DNA of 37,325 nt from CS1-C013 sp964353745 (lineage in GTDB: Archaea; Aenigmatarchaeota; Aenigmatarchaeia; Aenigmatarchaeales; Aenigmatarchaeaceae): the NCBI GenBank assembly GCA_964353745.1, contig CAYGWD010000009.1, forward strand, positions 1 to 37,325, in the 5' to 3' direction. Every line of letters begins with the position of its first letter. The first letter of the stretch is position 1. A model generated the notes under the pieces. That model was not told the origin of the DNA, made no database searches, and saw only the letters and a program-made list of their open reading frames with translations. Positions 24,330-32,813 of this stretch are shown piece by piece. The translations under genes and the position numbers were made by a program.

Positions 24330-24626
24330 ATGGAGTATATGTACGCTTCGCTTTTGCTTTATAGTAGTGGACAAAAAATAGATGAACAAAACCTAACTAA
24401 AGTGTTAGAAGCATCAGGAACTAAAATTGATAGCATTAAAGTAAAAGCTGTTGTTGCAGCTTTAGAAAATATAGATATTAAAGACGCGATAAGCAAGGCG
24501 GCAATGCCAGTAGCAGCTGCACCAGTAGCAGAAGCAAAAGAGGAAAAGAAAGAAGAGAAGAAAGAAGAAGACGCAGAGAAGAGATCTGAGCAAGCAGTAG
24601 AAGGTTTAGCTGGTTTGTTCGGTTGA
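24330..24626 (+). CDS. rpl12: Ribosomal protein L12 (P1-type stalk protein)
   Basis: A 98-residue protein with the archaeal P1 plan: an N-terminal dimerisation domain (MEYMYASLLLYSSGQKIDEQ), an Ala/Pro-rich hinge (MPVAAAPVAEAKEEKKEEKK), an acidic stretch and the terminal motif EGLAGLFG that recruits translation GTPases. The ATG at 24330 is supported by AAGGAGG about 8 bases upstream, which lies in the last codons of the homing-endonuclease-like gene. In most archaea this gene directly follows uL10; here two unrelated genes intervene. Confidence 0.95.
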   Translation: MEYMYASLLLYSSGQKIDEQNLTKVLEASGTKIDSIKVKAVVAALENIDIKDAISKAAMPVAAAPVAEAKEEKKEEKKEEDAEKRSEQAVEGLAGLFG

Positions 24627-24644
24627 TATTTTTTATTATCAGCC
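24621..24644 (+). terminator. Possible terminator hairpin after rpl12
   Basis: GGTTGATA (24621-24628) pairs with TATCAGCC (24637-24644), seven Watson-Crick pairs and one G-T pair, with a T-rich loop; it includes the rpl12 stop codon. Further T-rich runs follow at about 24668-24690. In archaea U-rich tracts alone can end transcription, so the hairpin may be incidental. Confidence 0.3.
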
Positions 24645-24750
24645 ATATCTTCTAAGCTAGCTCTAAAGATTTTTCTAATTGTTTTTGTAGCTTTCTTGTA
24701 CTGTAAGAAAATTATTTAATTCTTAACTTACATATAGAAATGGTGATTAT

Positions 24751-25860
24751 TTGGTTGGATACAGTCCTGATCATGCAGGAGTAGATGCTGAAGGTCCTTT
24801 TCAAAATCCTAAAGCTGATTTTGCATGGCAAACTTATGAGGTTCTCTCACCTGAAACAAAAGAAAAATTTCCATTGATTACATGCAAGAATTATGACAGC
24901 CATTTTGATGACGGTAAATACTTTCATGATCTCAACAGAAGTCACCCTCGCCATGCTACAGGAATGTTTCCTCAATTGTCTTTAGGCTTGGCTGGCTATG
25001 ATGGAAAAACTGACGAAGATTTGATTGCCCTTGCTGAAAAAACGAAAAAGTTGAATCCTGGTGCTGCTGAATTAATGAAACATTTATTACAAAACTTTGG
25101 TGGAGAAGTTTATCCTATAACAAGCTCGTATACTGCAGTCTCGTTAATCATGGCAAGAGATCTCGGTATTCGATTTGATAACGTAATTAGCAATGGAAGA
25201 CAGCATTGGAAGCGCGCTAGCAAAAAAGATTTAGTAGACGAAGTTAAAGCAAGGTCTCCGATGAGAGTATTATCTGAGCACAGAGAAGAACTAGGCCAGT
25301 TTCTAGTACCTTATTTGAAAACATGCGAGACCTTAGGTCAACTTTACATCACGGAACAAAGTCCTGGGACAGAAGAAGCTATTAGAACTGCGTTAGGCCA
25401 ACATAATGATTTGTTTGAAAATGTTGTCGATTCAGAACTTAAAGATACGCTCAAACAGATGTTTTTGACTGAAAAATATGTTATGGGGAGTCATAGAAAA
25501 GTAGACGCAATGAGAAAAATTGACAAAGATAGGAGAGAGTGGGTCTATATAGGAGACAGTATAGTTGATGCAATGCCAATAGAATTTGCAAACTACGGCC
25601 TTTCAATTAATATGAAAGACAAACATGCATTATCACATTCTAAACTAAATGTTGCAACTACAGACGTATCTACGTTGATTCCAGTTTTTGATTCTATAAT
25701 AGAGGGAGATTTCAACCCAGAAAAGTTGAAAAGAGAACTTGATTCTGAAAAGATTAGGGTTTTCACACCGCACGACATTCAAAGTGATATTGATACCGTG
25801 GTAAATGTGAATAGCGGAATGAAAGATATACTAAAAGCACAGTACACAGTAAAAATATAA
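24751..25860 (+). CDS. HAD-superfamily phosphatase-like protein
   Basis: A 369-residue protein with a TTG start preceded by GGTGAT. The layout is HAD-like: a nucleophile loop at the N terminus (GVDAEGPF, giving Asp-x-Glu rather than Asp-x-Asp), a long cap region, motif II as PITSSYTAVS and motif IV as YIGDSIVDAMPIE. The N-terminal EGP pattern recalls the archaeal HAD family that includes EhaR-like proteins (typically DCEGP). A motif III Lys may be in SHRKVDAM. The substrate is unknown. It has no signal or TM segment, so it is cytosolic. It stands alone between rpl12 and the Thr-Pro surface gene. Confidence 0.7.
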   Translation: MVGYSPDHAGVDAEGPFQNPKADFAWQTYEVLSPETKEKFPLITCKNYDSHFDDGKYFHDLNRSHPRHATGMFPQLSLGLAGYDGKTDEDLIALAEKTKKLNPGAAELMKHLLQNFGGEVYPITSSYTAVSLIMARDLGIRFDNVISNGRQHWKRASKKDLVDEVKARSPMRVLSEHREELGQFLVPYLKTCETLGQLYITEQSPGTEEAIRTALGQHNDLFENVVDSELKDTLKQMFLTEKYVMGSHRKVDAMRKIDKDRREWVYIGDSIVDAMPIEFANYGLSINMKDKHALSHSKLNVATTDVSTLIPVFDSIIEGDFNPEKLKRELDSEKIRVFTPHDIQSDIDTVVNVNSGMKDILKAQYTVKI

Positions 25861-25932
25861 TTTGTAGTGCATATCAATTACACTCCTGAGATTCAACAAA
25901 GTTTAAATCTTTTTGTCGTGTTAATAGTTAGT

Positions 25933-27632
25933 ATGAAATTAATCAAATTAATACCAATAATGATTTTGGCACTAGTTCTTACAGCGACTCTAGTTAAAGC
26001 TGCCCACATACCAGAAGTTTTATTGAATCCTTCTGAGTGGGCTGCCAACACTGAAAAAGACTTGTATCTATCAATAAAGAATGCTAACGGAGACAACATC
26101 GTAAAGGTAGAGTTAGATGTTCCAGTTAATCCGGACCAAAACCCCATATACACCATATCTGATGTAGGGACGCCTGCCGGATGGTCAGTACTACGATATT
26201 CTAAAAAGATAGTATGGACTGCAACTGCGGGTGGAATAAAAGCAGGAGACTCGGTGGACTTTGGTTTGACAGCCAAATCGCCAGCTTCTGGAAGTTATCA
26301 ATGGAACTGGATCACAACTGATGTTAATAAAGTAGCATACACGGGAAATTCAGTGACAAAGGTTTCAATGGCTCCGATGTCATATTTCAAGATATTCGGA
26401 GTTCCAACCGGAGCAGTAGCTGGAAACGCGCTAAAGATAACAGTCAAAGCCTACGGACGGGATAACAACGTAAAGACTGATTACAGGGGAACAGTGAGCT
26501 TCACATCAAGCGACGCAAAAGCAATACTGCCAAGCGGCTATACGTTTACGACTTCGGACAAAGGCTCTAAGGACTTTTACATAACATACAAGACAGCAGG
26601 AGACCAGACTTTCAACGTTAATGACCTGGCTTCAAAGATAACACAGAAGTCTGTTGTAACAAACGTTCAACCTGCGAATCCTGTTGCTCTGGATGTAATT
26701 CCTCAAGACGCTCAAGCGGCTCCCAGCGGAACAGTAACGTACACAGCGATGGCTAGAGACAAATTCGGAAACAAAAACGATGTCACCGGCAATACGAAGT
26801 GGAGCATAGACAAGGAAGCTGGTGGAAGTTGGAACTTGAATGTTTATACAGCTAAGAACGAAGGGATATGGACTGTGGTAGCAACTTACAATTCATTGAT
26901 TAGTGGAACTACATTGACTATTTCAACTGGTGCAACTCCCACTCCAACGCCGACACCCACACCGATTCCTACGCCTACACCAACTCCAACACCGACGCCG
27001 ACTCCGACACCTACACCCACGCCAACTCCTACGCCGACACCAACGCCTTTACAAGAGATGAACATAAACACTCAGGATTCTATAACAATTGCCCCTGGTT
27101 CAAACGAGACATTCATAGTAACTGTGAACAATGTTGGAACAAAGGACTTGACTGACGTTAGTCTGTCAGCAGAAAACATTCCAAGTGATTGGATGACAAT
27201 TTATCCAACCAATATTGCAATCGGTTCTGGAACTTCAAGAGACTTCCTCGTCGTGTTAAGCGTCCCTCCAAATGAAACAGAGTCAACTCAAATTAACATA
27301 ACTGCAACCTCAACAGAAGGGGCAACAGCGACAAAGGCAATGAGTCTAAACATAGGAACATCTCCAACAGGTCTTTTAGGATTTTCAAAGAATCTTCTGA
27401 ATCTTGGCATAGTCATAGTGGCAGTCGCGGCTTTAGTGCTAATAGCTTGGGAACTTTGGTTCAGAANNNNNNNNNNNNNNNNNNNNNNNNNNNNNNNNNN
27501 NNNNNNNNNNNNNNNNNNNNNNNNNNNNNNNNNNNNNNNNNNNNNNNNNNNNNNNNNNNNNNNNNNGTCATAGTGGCAGTCGCGGCTTTAGTGCTAATAG
27601 CTTGGGAACTTTGGTTCAGAAAACCAAAGTGA
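25933..27632 (+). CDS. Thr-Pro-rich surface protein with C-terminal TM helix (split by an assembly gap)
   Basis: The ATG at 25933 opens a signal peptide (LIPIMILALVLTATLVKAA) and lies about 28 bases after the TATA-like GTTTAAATC. Cohesin- and Ig-like beta domains follow (LNPSEWAANTEKDLYLSIKN; a Big-like domain around PTGAVAGNALKITVKAYG). Then come a (TP)n linker, a NEW3-like domain (ITIAPGSNETFIVTVNNVGT) and a TM helix (LGIVIVAVAALVLIAWELWF). One hundred Ns follow at 27467-27566, after which the preceding 55 bases are repeated. Removing the Ns and one copy leaves an in-frame gene of 514 residues ending RKPK. The role is likely a surface-exposed protein on a stiff linker; no enzyme motif was seen. 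Confidence 0.8.
26935..27048 (+). repeat. Thr-Pro dipeptide repeat
   Basis: Nineteen dipeptide codon pairs encode (Thr-Pro)5-Ile-Pro-(Thr-Pro)13 in the surface protein at 25933. Third bases vary, so it is not a pure DNA microsatellite. Such linkers are extended and often O-glycosylated, separating domains from the membrane anchor. Confidence 0.9.
27412..27621. other. Scaffold gap: 55-bp exact repeat on both sides of 100 Ns
   Basis: Bases 27412-27466 are identical to 27567-27621, and exactly 100 Ns lie between. A 55-base overlap equals a common de Bruijn k-mer size, and 100 Ns is a conventional placeholder. The two contigs probably abut, and the gap plus one copy should be removed. Doing so restores a reading frame through the surface gene. 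Confidence 0.9.
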
Positions 27633-27658
27633 TTTTTTTATTTTTTATTTTAATTGTT
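27632..27658 (+). terminator. T-rich terminator after the Thr-Pro surface gene
   Basis: Immediately after the TGA codon come long T-runs (ATTTTTTTATTTTTTATTTT, then TTGTTTTT). U-rich RNA of this kind is the usual archaeal intrinsic termination signal. The next gene is convergent. Confidence 0.5.
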
Positions 27659-27693
27659 TTTACTAGATTTATCTATTAATAAATTTTTTCATC

Positions 27694-27834
27694 TCATAAA
27701 GGGACTCCGAAGGCATCGGATATCTTTCTGAGCTTGTTGATGTCGCCTAAGAATTTTACTCCTTTGGGAGTTATGGCAAAAGAGGTTTCGTTGCCGTAAT
27801 CGAAGACCACTGCGTTCACCTTGATTTTCTCCAT
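27694..27834 (-). CDS. 46-residue minus-strand small protein
   Basis: A minus-strand frame with an ATG at 27834 and a TGA stop at 27694-27696. The peptide looks like a compact domain: MEKIKVNAVVFDYGNETSFA followed by ITPKGVKFLGDINKLRKISD and AFGVPL, with a beta hairpin then a helix and no TM segment. A TATA-like CTTAAATC lies about 27 bases before the ATG on the minus strand, matching the leaderless pattern of other genes here. I do not recognise a family. The frame is more GC-rich than the flanks, which supports coding. Confidence 0.6.
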   Translation of the reverse strand: MEKIKVNAVVFDYGNETSFAITPKGVKFLGDINKLRKISDAFGVPL

Positions 27835-27915
27835 AAGAATATAGGAAAACCAAAAAGATTTAAGGTTGATTAAAGCTTAAATTTTTAACTATCAATTTAA
27901 TTTGATAGTGATTAA

Positions 27916-28668
27916 ATGCCTGCCGGCTCTGGAAGGGGTGATATTGGAGAACCTGAAAGACTTCAGATAAGCCTTTTGCCACTTGGAGGAGCAGGATGCT
28001 ATCTTAATTTAGAAAACCTAGAATTTCTAAAAGGAGAGTTTTCCTCAAAAGATATCCCAACCAAAGTCACAAGTTACAGAAAGGAAAGTTTAGAATCGTT
28101 AAAATCAATTCAAGAGGTAGCTTCCAAAAGATTGAAAAATATGGGAGAATTGTATCCTTCAGAAGTTGACCATGTCTTACGTAACGTAGGTCAATATTTT
28201 TTTACAGCTGCCCCTGATGCTGTTATTTCTACACTTACATATGCTGCATTCCGAAGTTCAGAACCAGTGTTAGGAACGGTTGGACTATTGACAGTGGGAG
28301 GCCTTACAGCAGGTTCTGGACTTCTTTATCGTAAAAGAAGAAAAGATTATAAAGAAAAAATCGATAAAGTTAATGCTAATATTAAAAAATTTGAAGCTAC
28401 GCCTCTTGAAAATATAGTGGTCAAAGTTGACAAAGAATTGGAAGAGATAAACATATTAATTGAAGGCAACAGGAATTACCACAAAAAACCACAGGGTGTT
28501 AATGCACCAGACGATGGGACCTGTGTATGGATTGAAAAAATGTTTTCTGAATTAGGAACTTCCATACCACAATATGCAAGAGATATTTATGAATTAAAAT
28601 TACTTTCTAATCAACAAAAAAGACTTGCTGACAAGGGTCTTTTAAGATTAAATGAGGTGATAGAATGA
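27916..28668 (+). CDS. Hypothetical protein with a central membrane-like hairpin
   Basis: A 250-residue protein preceded by AT-rich sequence (TTTAATTTGATAGTG). The N-terminal third is mostly soluble. A hydrophobic region at about residues 95-135 (AAPDAVISTLTYAAF; LGTVGLLTVGGLTAGSGLLY) may form a TM hairpin. A basic, helical C-terminal half follows (RKRRKDYKEKIDKVNANIKK). It overlaps the next gene by 4 bases (ATGA), so the two are co-expressed. No known family was recognised and I assign no function. Confidence 0.65.
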   Translation: MPAGSGRGDIGEPERLQISLLPLGGAGCYLNLENLEFLKGEFSSKDIPTKVTSYRKESLESLKSIQEVASKRLKNMGELYPSEVDHVLRNVGQYFFTAAPDAVISTLTYAAFRSSEPVLGTVGLLTVGGLTAGSGLLYRKRRKDYKEKIDKVNANIKKFEATPLENIVVKVDKELEEINILIEGNRNYHKKPQGVNAPDDGTCVWIEKMFSELGTSIPQYARDIYELKLLSNQQKRLADKGLLRLNEVIE

Positions 28669-29090
28669 GCATAAAAGTTGATAAAAATCCAGGTTCAAAA
28701 GAGGATTGGCATACATACAAGGTTAATTTTTTTACAGTAGATAGTGGAAAAGAAAAGGAAATTGAAGTCAAAATGATGGAAGGCGAAGATTTGGACTTGT
28801 ACGGTTTAATGACTTTAGAAAATGCAGCAAAAATTCATAAAACATTAGGGGAGAAACTTAAAGAATTTAGAGGATATGAAACAGAGATGGTCAAGAATCT
28901 TATAATGAAAAAATTAACGGAAAGTAAGAAACCTGTTCGTTTAACTGCAATAGAAGAAGAACTCAAAAAACAAGGTATAACAAGAACAGAAACATTTGCA
29001 GCGATTGCACAATTGTATAAAAGAGATAACAAGATAAATGAGGTAACAGTTGACAAACAACCTGCTTACGAACTTGCAAAACATTCTTAG
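28665..29090 (+). CDS. Hypothetical protein with a C-terminal winged-helix-like domain
   Basis: A 141-residue protein in an ATGA overlap with its upstream partner. The first half is small and mixed, with no TM segment. The second half, from about residue 80, reads as a winged helix: LIMKKLTESKKPVRLTAIEE, then LKKQGITRTETFAAIAQLYK and a short wing (DNKINEVTVDKQPAYELA). It could bind DNA or a protein partner. Pairing of a membrane-like protein with a wHTH-like protein suggests a sensing pair, but this is speculative. Confidence 0.6.
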   Translation: MSIKVDKNPGSKEDWHTYKVNFFTVDSGKEKEIEVKMMEGEDLDLYGLMTLENAAKIHKTLGEKLKEFRGYETEMVKNLIMKKLTESKKPVRLTAIEEELKKQGITRTETFAAIAQLYKRDNKINEVTVDKQPAYELAKHS

Positions 29091-29137
29091 AATTTAATAA
29101 TCTCCATTCTACAATCCTGCAAAAAACAACAAAAATC

Positions 29138-29162
29138 TCAAACTGTAAAATGTGCAGTTTGA
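29138..29162. promoter_or_regulatory. 8-bp inverted repeat between genes
   Basis: TCAAACTG (29138-29145) and CAGTTTGA (29155-29162) are perfect inverted repeats with a 9-base spacer. They lie after the stop at 29090 and just before a TATA-like GTTTAAATTT (about 29169-29178) of the gene at 29200. This could be an operator upstream of the promoter or an end-of-transcript hairpin; no T-run follows directly, which favours an operator. Confidence 0.35.
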
Positions 29163-29199
29163 AGTCAAGTTTAAATTTCTATCTAATTAATAATTTCTT

Positions 29200-29571
29200 A
29201 TGAAAAAACCTGAATGGTTGAAAAATTTATCTGAAAAGGCAATATATGGCAAGGCAAGATATCTTACTATGCTAGTTCCCTACGTTGGAGATTATGTAGC
29301 TTTTAATTTTGCTAAAAGCAAAGATTTGAAAATTGCCATTGCTTTAGCTTATGGGACTGGACGCGTAGCTTCTTTAGCGGCTGCTGCAATTACCGGAAAT
29401 TTAGCATTTCTATATCCTTATGCAGGCATGACAATCGGTGAAGGAGTAGGCAGCAATGTCCCAAAAATTGATGAATACTTTACTGAAAGAAACAGAAGGA
29501 AAAGAGTTGAACGCGATTTGCAAGACATGATAAAAAATGAGAAAAATATACAATGGAAGCGAATAGAATAA
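29200..29571 (+). CDS. Hypothetical small membrane protein
   Basis: A 123-residue protein with a leaderless-type start. A basic amphipathic N terminus (KKPEWLKNLSEKAIYGKARY) leads to a hydrophobic, Ala/Gly-rich middle (IAIALAYGTGRVASLAAAAI; NLAFLYPYAGMTIGEGVGSN) that suggests one or two TM helices. The C terminus is basic and cytosolic (RNRRKRVERDLQDMIKNEKN). It overlaps the next gene by 19 bases. Family and function are not recognised. Confidence 0.6.
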   Translation: MKKPEWLKNLSEKAIYGKARYLTMLVPYVGDYVAFNFAKSKDLKIAIALAYGTGRVASLAAAAITGNLAFLYPYAGMTIGEGVGSNVPKIDEYFTERNRRKRVERDLQDMIKNEKNIQWKRIE

Positions 29572-30047
29572 TTAGTGATATTATGGAACTAAAACAAATG
29601 AAAGTTTTAGAAGATATGAGTACTGTATTAAAAGCTATAGTAAAGGACCCAACATTAGTAGATTATGCAGTAGAAGAGCATTACACTGGGACAAATGCAG
29701 CAAAAATTTCTAATATCAGTGTTGGGATTCTTTTTAAACCTGGCGATGAAATTTCTATTTTTCCACCTCATGCACTTCATTCTTTAGAAGATAAAATTAG
29801 AGCAACTGTAATGAAAAGTACAAAAAAGAAATATAGAACATTTGATGAAATTTCTACTGAACTTGAAAAAGCTTTGCAAACATTGCCTCAAGATGATTAT
29901 GAGAGAATGCTTGCTCCCATGTATAAAAAAGGTGTAAAAACTGTAACCCATACCATTATATCAGAACTTGTTATCGATAAACAAATGAAAGAAAAAAATA
30001 TTAAAACAGAAAAGGGTTCATACGCAGCATATAAAATGAAAAAATAG
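29553..30047 (+). CDS. Hypothetical soluble protein
   Basis: A 164-residue protein that starts within the end of the preceding membrane gene, so the two are probably translated together. It has no signal or TM segment. The N-terminal half is mixed alpha/beta (ISNISVGILFKPGDEISIFP). The C-terminal half looks helical, with KYRTFDEISTELEKALQTLP and a basic end. A wHTH-like domain in the C-terminal half is possible but weak. Function unknown. Confidence 0.6.
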   Translation: MEANRIISDIMELKQMKVLEDMSTVLKAIVKDPTLVDYAVEEHYTGTNAAKISNISVGILFKPGDEISIFPPHALHSLEDKIRATVMKSTKKKYRTFDEISTELEKALQTLPQDDYERMLAPMYKKGVKTVTHTIISELVIDKQMKEKNIKTEKGSYAAYKMKK

Positions 30048-30128
30048 AGAAATTCTCAAATCTCTGGTTTTGCTAACTTCAATAGTTAAATTCTTGTAGT
30101 CCCAATTCTATTTAGTTTTTATAATGTG

Positions 30129-32747
30129 ATGGCGATGGGCTCGGAGAAAAAGATTCTGATTGAAAGACTGCAGAAGGATTGGAAGAAATATTGGAACCTG
30201 GATTTTTTCAAGGAGAAAGGCTTTGTAAGGAAACAATGCAAGAAATGCGGCAAATTCTTCTGGACTCTTGATTCTGATATTGAATTATGCGGGGACAGCT
30301 CTTGCGTTCCTTATGGTTTCTTGGGTAATCCTCCCACTAAGAAGAAGCTAGACTATATAGAGACTTGGAAAACAATTGAGAGGTTCTTTGTCAAGAATGG
30401 CCACCAATCAATCAAAAGATATCCCACTATTTGTAGATGGTATCCGCTGTTCTTTACTGTGGCAGGCATTGTTGATTTCTATAGGATTGCTAACGACAAG
30501 ATAACGTTCGAGTTTCCTGCAAACCCCGTTATACTGTCTCAGCCTTGTTTAAGATTTAACGACACACCAAATGTTGGTATTACAGGAAGGCACAACACTT
30601 GCTTTGACATGATCCAGCAAAGCTCACTATGGGACGGCAAGAACGGATATTGGAAAGATAAGTGCATTGACCTGGACTTTAGGCTATTGACAGAAGCATT
30701 CGGGATAAAGAAAGATGATATAACATTCATCGAAGACGCGTGGATTGGTTACGGAGCATTCGGTTATTCTCTAGAGTATTTTGTAAAGGGTCTCGAGACT
30801 GGCAACGCAGTCTTCACAGAGTTCGAGGGCGACCTTAATAATTTCAAGGAGATGAAGGAGAAGGTCATAGACATGGGAGCTGGTCAGCAAAGGTTATGCT
30901 GGCTTACTCAGGGGACGCCGACGAACTACGATGTGATGTATGGTCCTGTTATTGAAAAGATGAAAACCAAATCAGGAATCAAGTATGACGAAAAATTCTT
31001 TTTGGAGTATTCGAAATACTCTGGAGCATTGAACCTGGATGAGGTTGTTGACATGAAAGCAGAGATGGCAAAGGTCGCAAAAATACTCGGCGTCTCAACA
31101 GAAAATCTAATGGAGAAGATTCAACCTCTTGTTGCTCTCTACTCGATTGCTGATCACTCGAAAGCTTTGCTATACGCTCTGTCAGACGGAGGTTTGCTGT
31201 CTAACGTCGGTGGCGGTTATAATCTAAGAGTCATATTCAGAAGAGCGCTAAACTTCTTGGAGAAATTAAATTATCCCTTTGATATCGAATGGGTTATAGA
31301 AGAACACGCGAAATATCTGAAGAAGATTGAGCCAGAGCTCGTGGAGAACCTTGATCACGTCAACCAAATCCTGGACATCGAGAAGAAAAAGTATAAAGAA
31401 ACCAAGAGCAAGATGAAGAGCACTCTGGAATCGTTGATAGAGAGCAAGGCCGAGCTGAATGACGAAAAATTAATTGAATTGTATGATTCACAGGGAATAA
31501 CGCCAGAGCTGTTGCAGGAGACTGCTGACAAATACGACGTCAAGATAAAGATACCTGCCGATTTTTATTCAAAGGTCACTGAGAAGCACTTGCAGGAGAA
31601 GAGAGGAAAGGAGGAAGAAAAGGTAGACATATCAGGAATTCCTAAAACGAAAAAGCTCTATTATGATAATGAGAAGTTGTATGAGTTCAAGGCGAAAGTT
31701 CTGAAGATAGACGGTGAGAATGTTGTTCTCGACCAGACAGCGTTCTATCCGAGAGGCGGCGGGCAAGAGCCTGACCATGGTTCTATCAACGATTGCGAAG
31801 TATACGACGTCGAGCCTTATGATAACGTAATATTCCACAGGGCCAAGAACCCGAACTTCAAAGTTGGCGATATGGTTATCTGCAAAGTTGACTCGAAAAG
31901 AAGGGAACAGATAATGAAGCACCACACTGCAACGCACTTGGTTAACATGGCTGCACGCATTCTTTTAGGAAACCATGTCTGGCAGGCCGGTTCGAATAAG
32001 GATGTGGACAAGGCTCACCTCGATATAACCCACTATGAGAATTTAACAGGGGAGCAGACGAGAAAGATAGAGAAGTTCATAAACGACCTGATTAAGAAGA
32101 AGGTGAAGGTCAAGAAAGAAGTTTTACCGAGGAACGTTGCGGAGAAGAAGTACGGATTCGTCATCTATCAGGGCGGCTCTATCCCAGAGACTACGCTACG
32201 AATAATAAGCATTCATGGTATTGACTCCGAGGCTTGCGCTGGTTTGCATGTTGACAACACAGAGGAGATAGAGGAAGTATTCATATTCAACACAAAGAAG
32301 ATGCAGGATGGGGTCATACGAATTGAATACGTTGCTGGAAAAGATTTGGTTAAGAAGACTAAAGAGAGATTGCTGATTGAAAAGAAATTAGCTGAGGAGA
32401 GGTTGAGGAAGAAAGAAAAAGATATTTTGGAAGAGAAGAGCAGGATAAGGAGTTTGAAAGAGGAATCACAAAAGCTATTGGGAGTTAATTATGTTGATAC
32501 AGAGGATATGAAGGAGATAGAGACTGTTGCCAAGGAGAGCGTTAAAGAGGCTGACAAGTATTCGATTATCATAGGTAACGGCGTTGTCTTTGGCATCAGA
32601 GGAAAGGATTGCAAGGAAGATGTTGGGAAGATTGTGAAGGAGATTGCAAAGATGATGGGCGGTTCTGCCGGAGGTTCTGGGAACGAGTTCAAGGGCGGTG
32701 GACCTCTGAAAAAAGGTAGAGAAACGTTTGAGAAGTTTAAATCTTGA
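30129..32747 (+). CDS. alaS: Alanyl-tRNA synthetase, archaeal type
   Basis: About 872 residues from the ATG at 30129; the ATG at 30135 is an equally plausible start. It charges tRNA-Ala with alanine in the cytosol. The N-terminal extension with CKKCG and CGDSSC is the archaeal zinc-like module. The catalytic core contains RYPTICRWYPLFFTVAGIVD and GRHNTCFDMIQQSS. The editing domain keeps HHTATH (about residue 597) and CAGLH (about 702), the zinc ligands that clear Ser-tRNA-Ala and Gly-tRNA-Ala. The C-terminal DHHA1-like domain ends with GGSAGGSGNEFKGGGPLKK. Nothing appears truncated. It stands as a single gene. Confidence 0.96.
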   Translation: MAMGSEKKILIERLQKDWKKYWNLDFFKEKGFVRKQCKKCGKFFWTLDSDIELCGDSSCVPYGFLGNPPTKKKLDYIETWKTIERFFVKNGHQSIKRYPTICRWYPLFFTVAGIVDFYRIANDKITFEFPANPVILSQPCLRFNDTPNVGITGRHNTCFDMIQQSSLWDGKNGYWKDKCIDLDFRLLTEAFGIKKDDITFIEDAWIGYGAFGYSLEYFVKGLETGNAVFTEFEGDLNNFKEMKEKVIDMGAGQQRLCWLTQGTPTNYDVMYGPVIEKMKTKSGIKYDEKFFLEYSKYSGALNLDEVVDMKAEMAKVAKILGVSTENLMEKIQPLVALYSIADHSKALLYALSDGGLLSNVGGGYNLRVIFRRALNFLEKLNYPFDIEWVIEEHAKYLKKIEPELVENLDHVNQILDIEKKKYKETKSKMKSTLESLIESKAELNDEKLIELYDSQGITPELLQETADKYDVKIKIPADFYSKVTEKHLQEKRGKEEEKVDISGIPKTKKLYYDNEKLYEFKAKVLKIDGENVVLDQTAFYPRGGGQEPDHGSINDCEVYDVEPYDNVIFHRAKNPNFKVGDMVICKVDSKRREQIMKHHTATHLVNMAARILLGNHVWQAGSNKDVDKAHLDITHYENLTGEQTRKIEKFINDLIKKKVKVKKEVLPRNVAEKKYGFVIYQGGSIPETTLRIISIHGIDSEACAGLHVDNTEEIEEVFIFNTKKMQDGVIRIEYVAGKDLVKKTKERLLIEKKLAEERLRKKEKDILEEKSRIRSLKEESQKLLGVNYVDTEDMKEIETVAKESVKEADKYSIIIGNGVVFGIRGKDCKEDVGKIVKEIAKMMGGSAGGSGNEFKGGGPLKKGRETFEKFKS

Positions 32748-32813
32748 TTTTTACATTAGAATAACGACTAGCAATAAAATACATAAGCAACTATGCAAAC
32801 ATGTTCCTAATAA

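Noticed and set aside
26886..27071. Gly-Val repeat protein on the minus strand
   Set aside because: It is simply the complement of the Thr-Pro codon repeat.
27447..27632. Separate small gene across the N gap
   Set aside because: It is created by the duplicated contig end and the Ns; collapsing the gap merges it with the surface gene at 25933.
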